From JAGLCW01 sp964422555 (GTDB lineage: Bacteria; Caldisericota; Caldisericia; UBA6126), in assembly GCA_964422555.1 (NCBI GenBank), contig CAYRBR010000068.1:1-7416 (forward strand): 7,416 nucleotides of DNA. Reading direction: 5' to 3'. Numbering within the stretch: position 1 is the first letter of the stretch; every line of letters starts with the position of its first letter. Positions 6,633 to 7,416 of the stretch are shown one piece after another. The notes below the pieces were generated by a model, which was given only the letters and a program-made list of their open reading frames with translations, was not told where the DNA came from and did not search any database. The translations under genes were made by a program, and so were the position numbers.

Positions 6633-6671
6633 GTTATTATATTGCGGATTAACATGAACGGAGAACCCTAT

Positions 6672-7199
6672 TTAACCTTCAGCTACTTCGACAGTTACAA
6701 CACAATTAGAATCGTAAACGTCGTCTGATTCGGATGCAGCAGTAATAGTAATTCCATCATCACCATATACAATGCCATCCGAAACTATTTGCGCCGTTCC
6801 ATCGGCACCTATAGACCACATTACGTACTTTTGTCCATCTGTATGAACACTATAGTTGTATTCATTATCACTTGCAGCAGTATTAAAAATATCGACTGGT
6901 ATTTCAACACCTAAATAATCGATTCCACCAGGTAAACCAGATATTGTGTAGGAAGTAGAAACATTCAGTCCTGTTTCGTCTTCTCCCTTTAAATCAGACA
7001 ATGTGTTAGGATATTTACCCCAATCAGTATAAAAACATTTCATTGCGGTGGATAAAGTGGACATGTCCATTTTGGCTCGTGCATTTTTGCTACGGTTAAT
7101 GTAACCTGCTACCTGTGGTATTGCTACCCCAGCAATAATAACAATAATGCCAATCGTGATTAACAACTCAACCAAAGTAAAAGCATTCTTACGCTTCAT
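6672..7199 (-). CDS. major pseudopilin, GspG-like
   Basis: 175 residues, ATG at 7199 with GGAGGT at 7206-7211, 6 nt upstream. The leader MKRKNA is followed by FTLVELLITIGIIVIIAG, a textbook prepilin N-terminus with Glu11 at +5; position -1 is Ala, not Gly. Residues 42-70, with TAMKCFYTDWGKYPNTLSDL, match the GspG pattern in which a long helix leads to YP and a loop. The later YVMWSIGADG (125-134) matches the GspG/PilE-like ending with a predicted metal-binding loop region. An extra tail (135-175) follows, with Cys166 that could pair with Cys55. As the first gene with the strongest RBS it is likely the most abundant product, forming the shaft of a pseudopilus. The GspG family call is good; whether the system secretes proteins, takes up DNA or makes pili cannot be decided without the ATPase and secretin genes. 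Confidence 0.88.
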   Translation of the reverse strand: MKRKNAFTLVELLITIGIIVIIAGVAIPQVAGYINRSKNARAKMDMSTLSTAMKCFYTDWGKYPNTLSDLKGEDETGLNVSTSYTISGLPGGIDYLGVEIPVDIFNTAASDNEYNYSVHTDGQKYVMWSIGADGTAQIVSDGIVYGDDGITITAASESDDVYDSNCVVTVEVAEG

Positions 7200-7224
7200 C
7201 TAACTACCTCCAAAAAAATATTTT

Positions 7225-7245
7225 TCAAAAATAAGATATTTTTGA
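7225..7245. repeat. 9-bp AT-only-loop inverted repeat before the major pseudopilin RBS
   Basis: TCAAAAATA and TATTTTTGA form a perfect 9-bp inverted repeat with a 3-nt loop. On the minus strand it is followed by an A-tract and a run of seven T (7212-7218) directly before GGAGGT. It could act as a weak terminator, attenuator or RNA stem next to the ribosome binding site, or be a chance product of the AT-rich leader. The whole spacer 7200-7361 shows no convincing promoter; a poor match (TTCAAG, 17 nt, TTAAAT) ends near 7250. Confidence 0.4.
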
Positions 7246-7361
7246 CATATTTAAGATGGTAACTTGTGTAGCTTGAAGAAATAGAATTTTTTGATTGATT
7301 TCTTTTTGTGAACGTTCTTAAGATTTTGTTTGAAATTTTCTGAAAAATTGCATAAAAAAAA

Positions 7362-7416
7362 GGCTGGCAGCTTCCTACTCTCCCGGTCAGTTTCCCGACA
7401 AGTACCATCGGCCTCA
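7362..7416 (-). rRNA. rrf: 5S rRNA, 3' part (5' end outside window)
   Basis: The minus strand contains GATGGTACT, then GGGAGAGTAGG and the ending GCTGCCAGCC, which are the conserved 3' half landmarks of bacterial 5S rRNA (compare GATGGTAGT, GAGAGTAGGG and CTGCCAGGC in E. coli). About 55 nt are present, so roughly the 5' half lies beyond the right edge. A run of eight T on the minus strand (7354-7361) follows the mature end at once and may, with the terminal 5S helix, stop rRNA transcription; this cannot be judged without the 5' half. Confidence 0.92.

Noticed and set aside
6633..6674. Possible readthrough fusion of the major pseudopilin with the next gene, since the frame stays open after the TAA
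   Set aside because: The next gene has its own complete prepilin leader, so a separate start is far more likely; a shared frame occurs by chance one time in three.
7310..7317. Palindrome GAACGTTC in the spacer after 5S rRNA
   Set aside because: An isolated 8-bp palindrome with no second copy and no promoter nearby; could be chance.
7196..7408. Minus-strand open frame between 5S rRNA and the major pseudopilin
   Set aside because: It begins inside the 5S rRNA and crosses the AT-rich leader; composition does not look coding.
1..7416. CRISPR arrays, insertion sequences, tRNA genes and attachment sites
   Set aside because: No spaced direct repeats, transposase motifs, tRNA-like folds or flanking repeats were seen on either strand.

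Overview
The window is compact, AT-rich bacterial DNA, and everything recognisable in it is encoded on the minus strand, so it reads right to left. Good Shine-Dalgarno sequences (AGGAGG/GGAGGT), tight overlaps of the ATGA type, a bacterial 5S rRNA tail and a GspG-type pseudopilin point to a bacterium. Its Fe-S-rich electron-transfer genes suggest an anaerobic or microaerobic lifestyle. I cannot place the phylum from this sequence.

Region 1 (about 7362-7416) is the 3' part of a 5S rRNA, so the window starts just downstream of an rRNA operon. Region 2 (3993-7199) is a six-gene block for a type II secretion / type IV pilus / ComG-like pseudopilus: a GspG-like major pseudopilin, three minor pseudopilins (GspI-, GspJ/ComGF- and GspK-like by order and shape), a short A24 prepilin peptidase without a methyltransferase domain, and a GspH/FimT-like pseudopilin. 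No motor ATPase, platform protein or secretin is present in the window. Three of the five prepilins have Ala, Cys or Thr instead of Gly before the cleavage site.

Region 3 (1-3867) is a tightly coupled redox operon: a membrane-anchored Rieske [2Fe-2S] protein; a cytochrome b with all four haem ligands, a shortened subunit-IV-like part and a C-terminal 2[4Fe-4S] ferredoxin domain; an MvhD/FlxD-like [2Fe-2S] protein; a FrhB/HdrC-like double [4Fe-4S] protein (FlxC-like); and an AsrA/HydB/FlxB-like double [4Fe-4S] protein that runs off the left edge. The last three match the D, C and B parts of the Flx (Flox) NADH dehydrogenase modules that normally partner HdrABC. Here the partner appears to be a Rieske/cytochrome b complex.

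The working hypothesis is a membrane complex that links a quinone pool, through cytochrome b and a fused cytoplasmic ferredoxin domain, to a soluble NAD(P)H-reactive Flx-type module. The missing FAD/NAD(P) subunit (FlxA/HydG-like) is predicted just beyond position 1. This arrangement is the most interesting part of the window.
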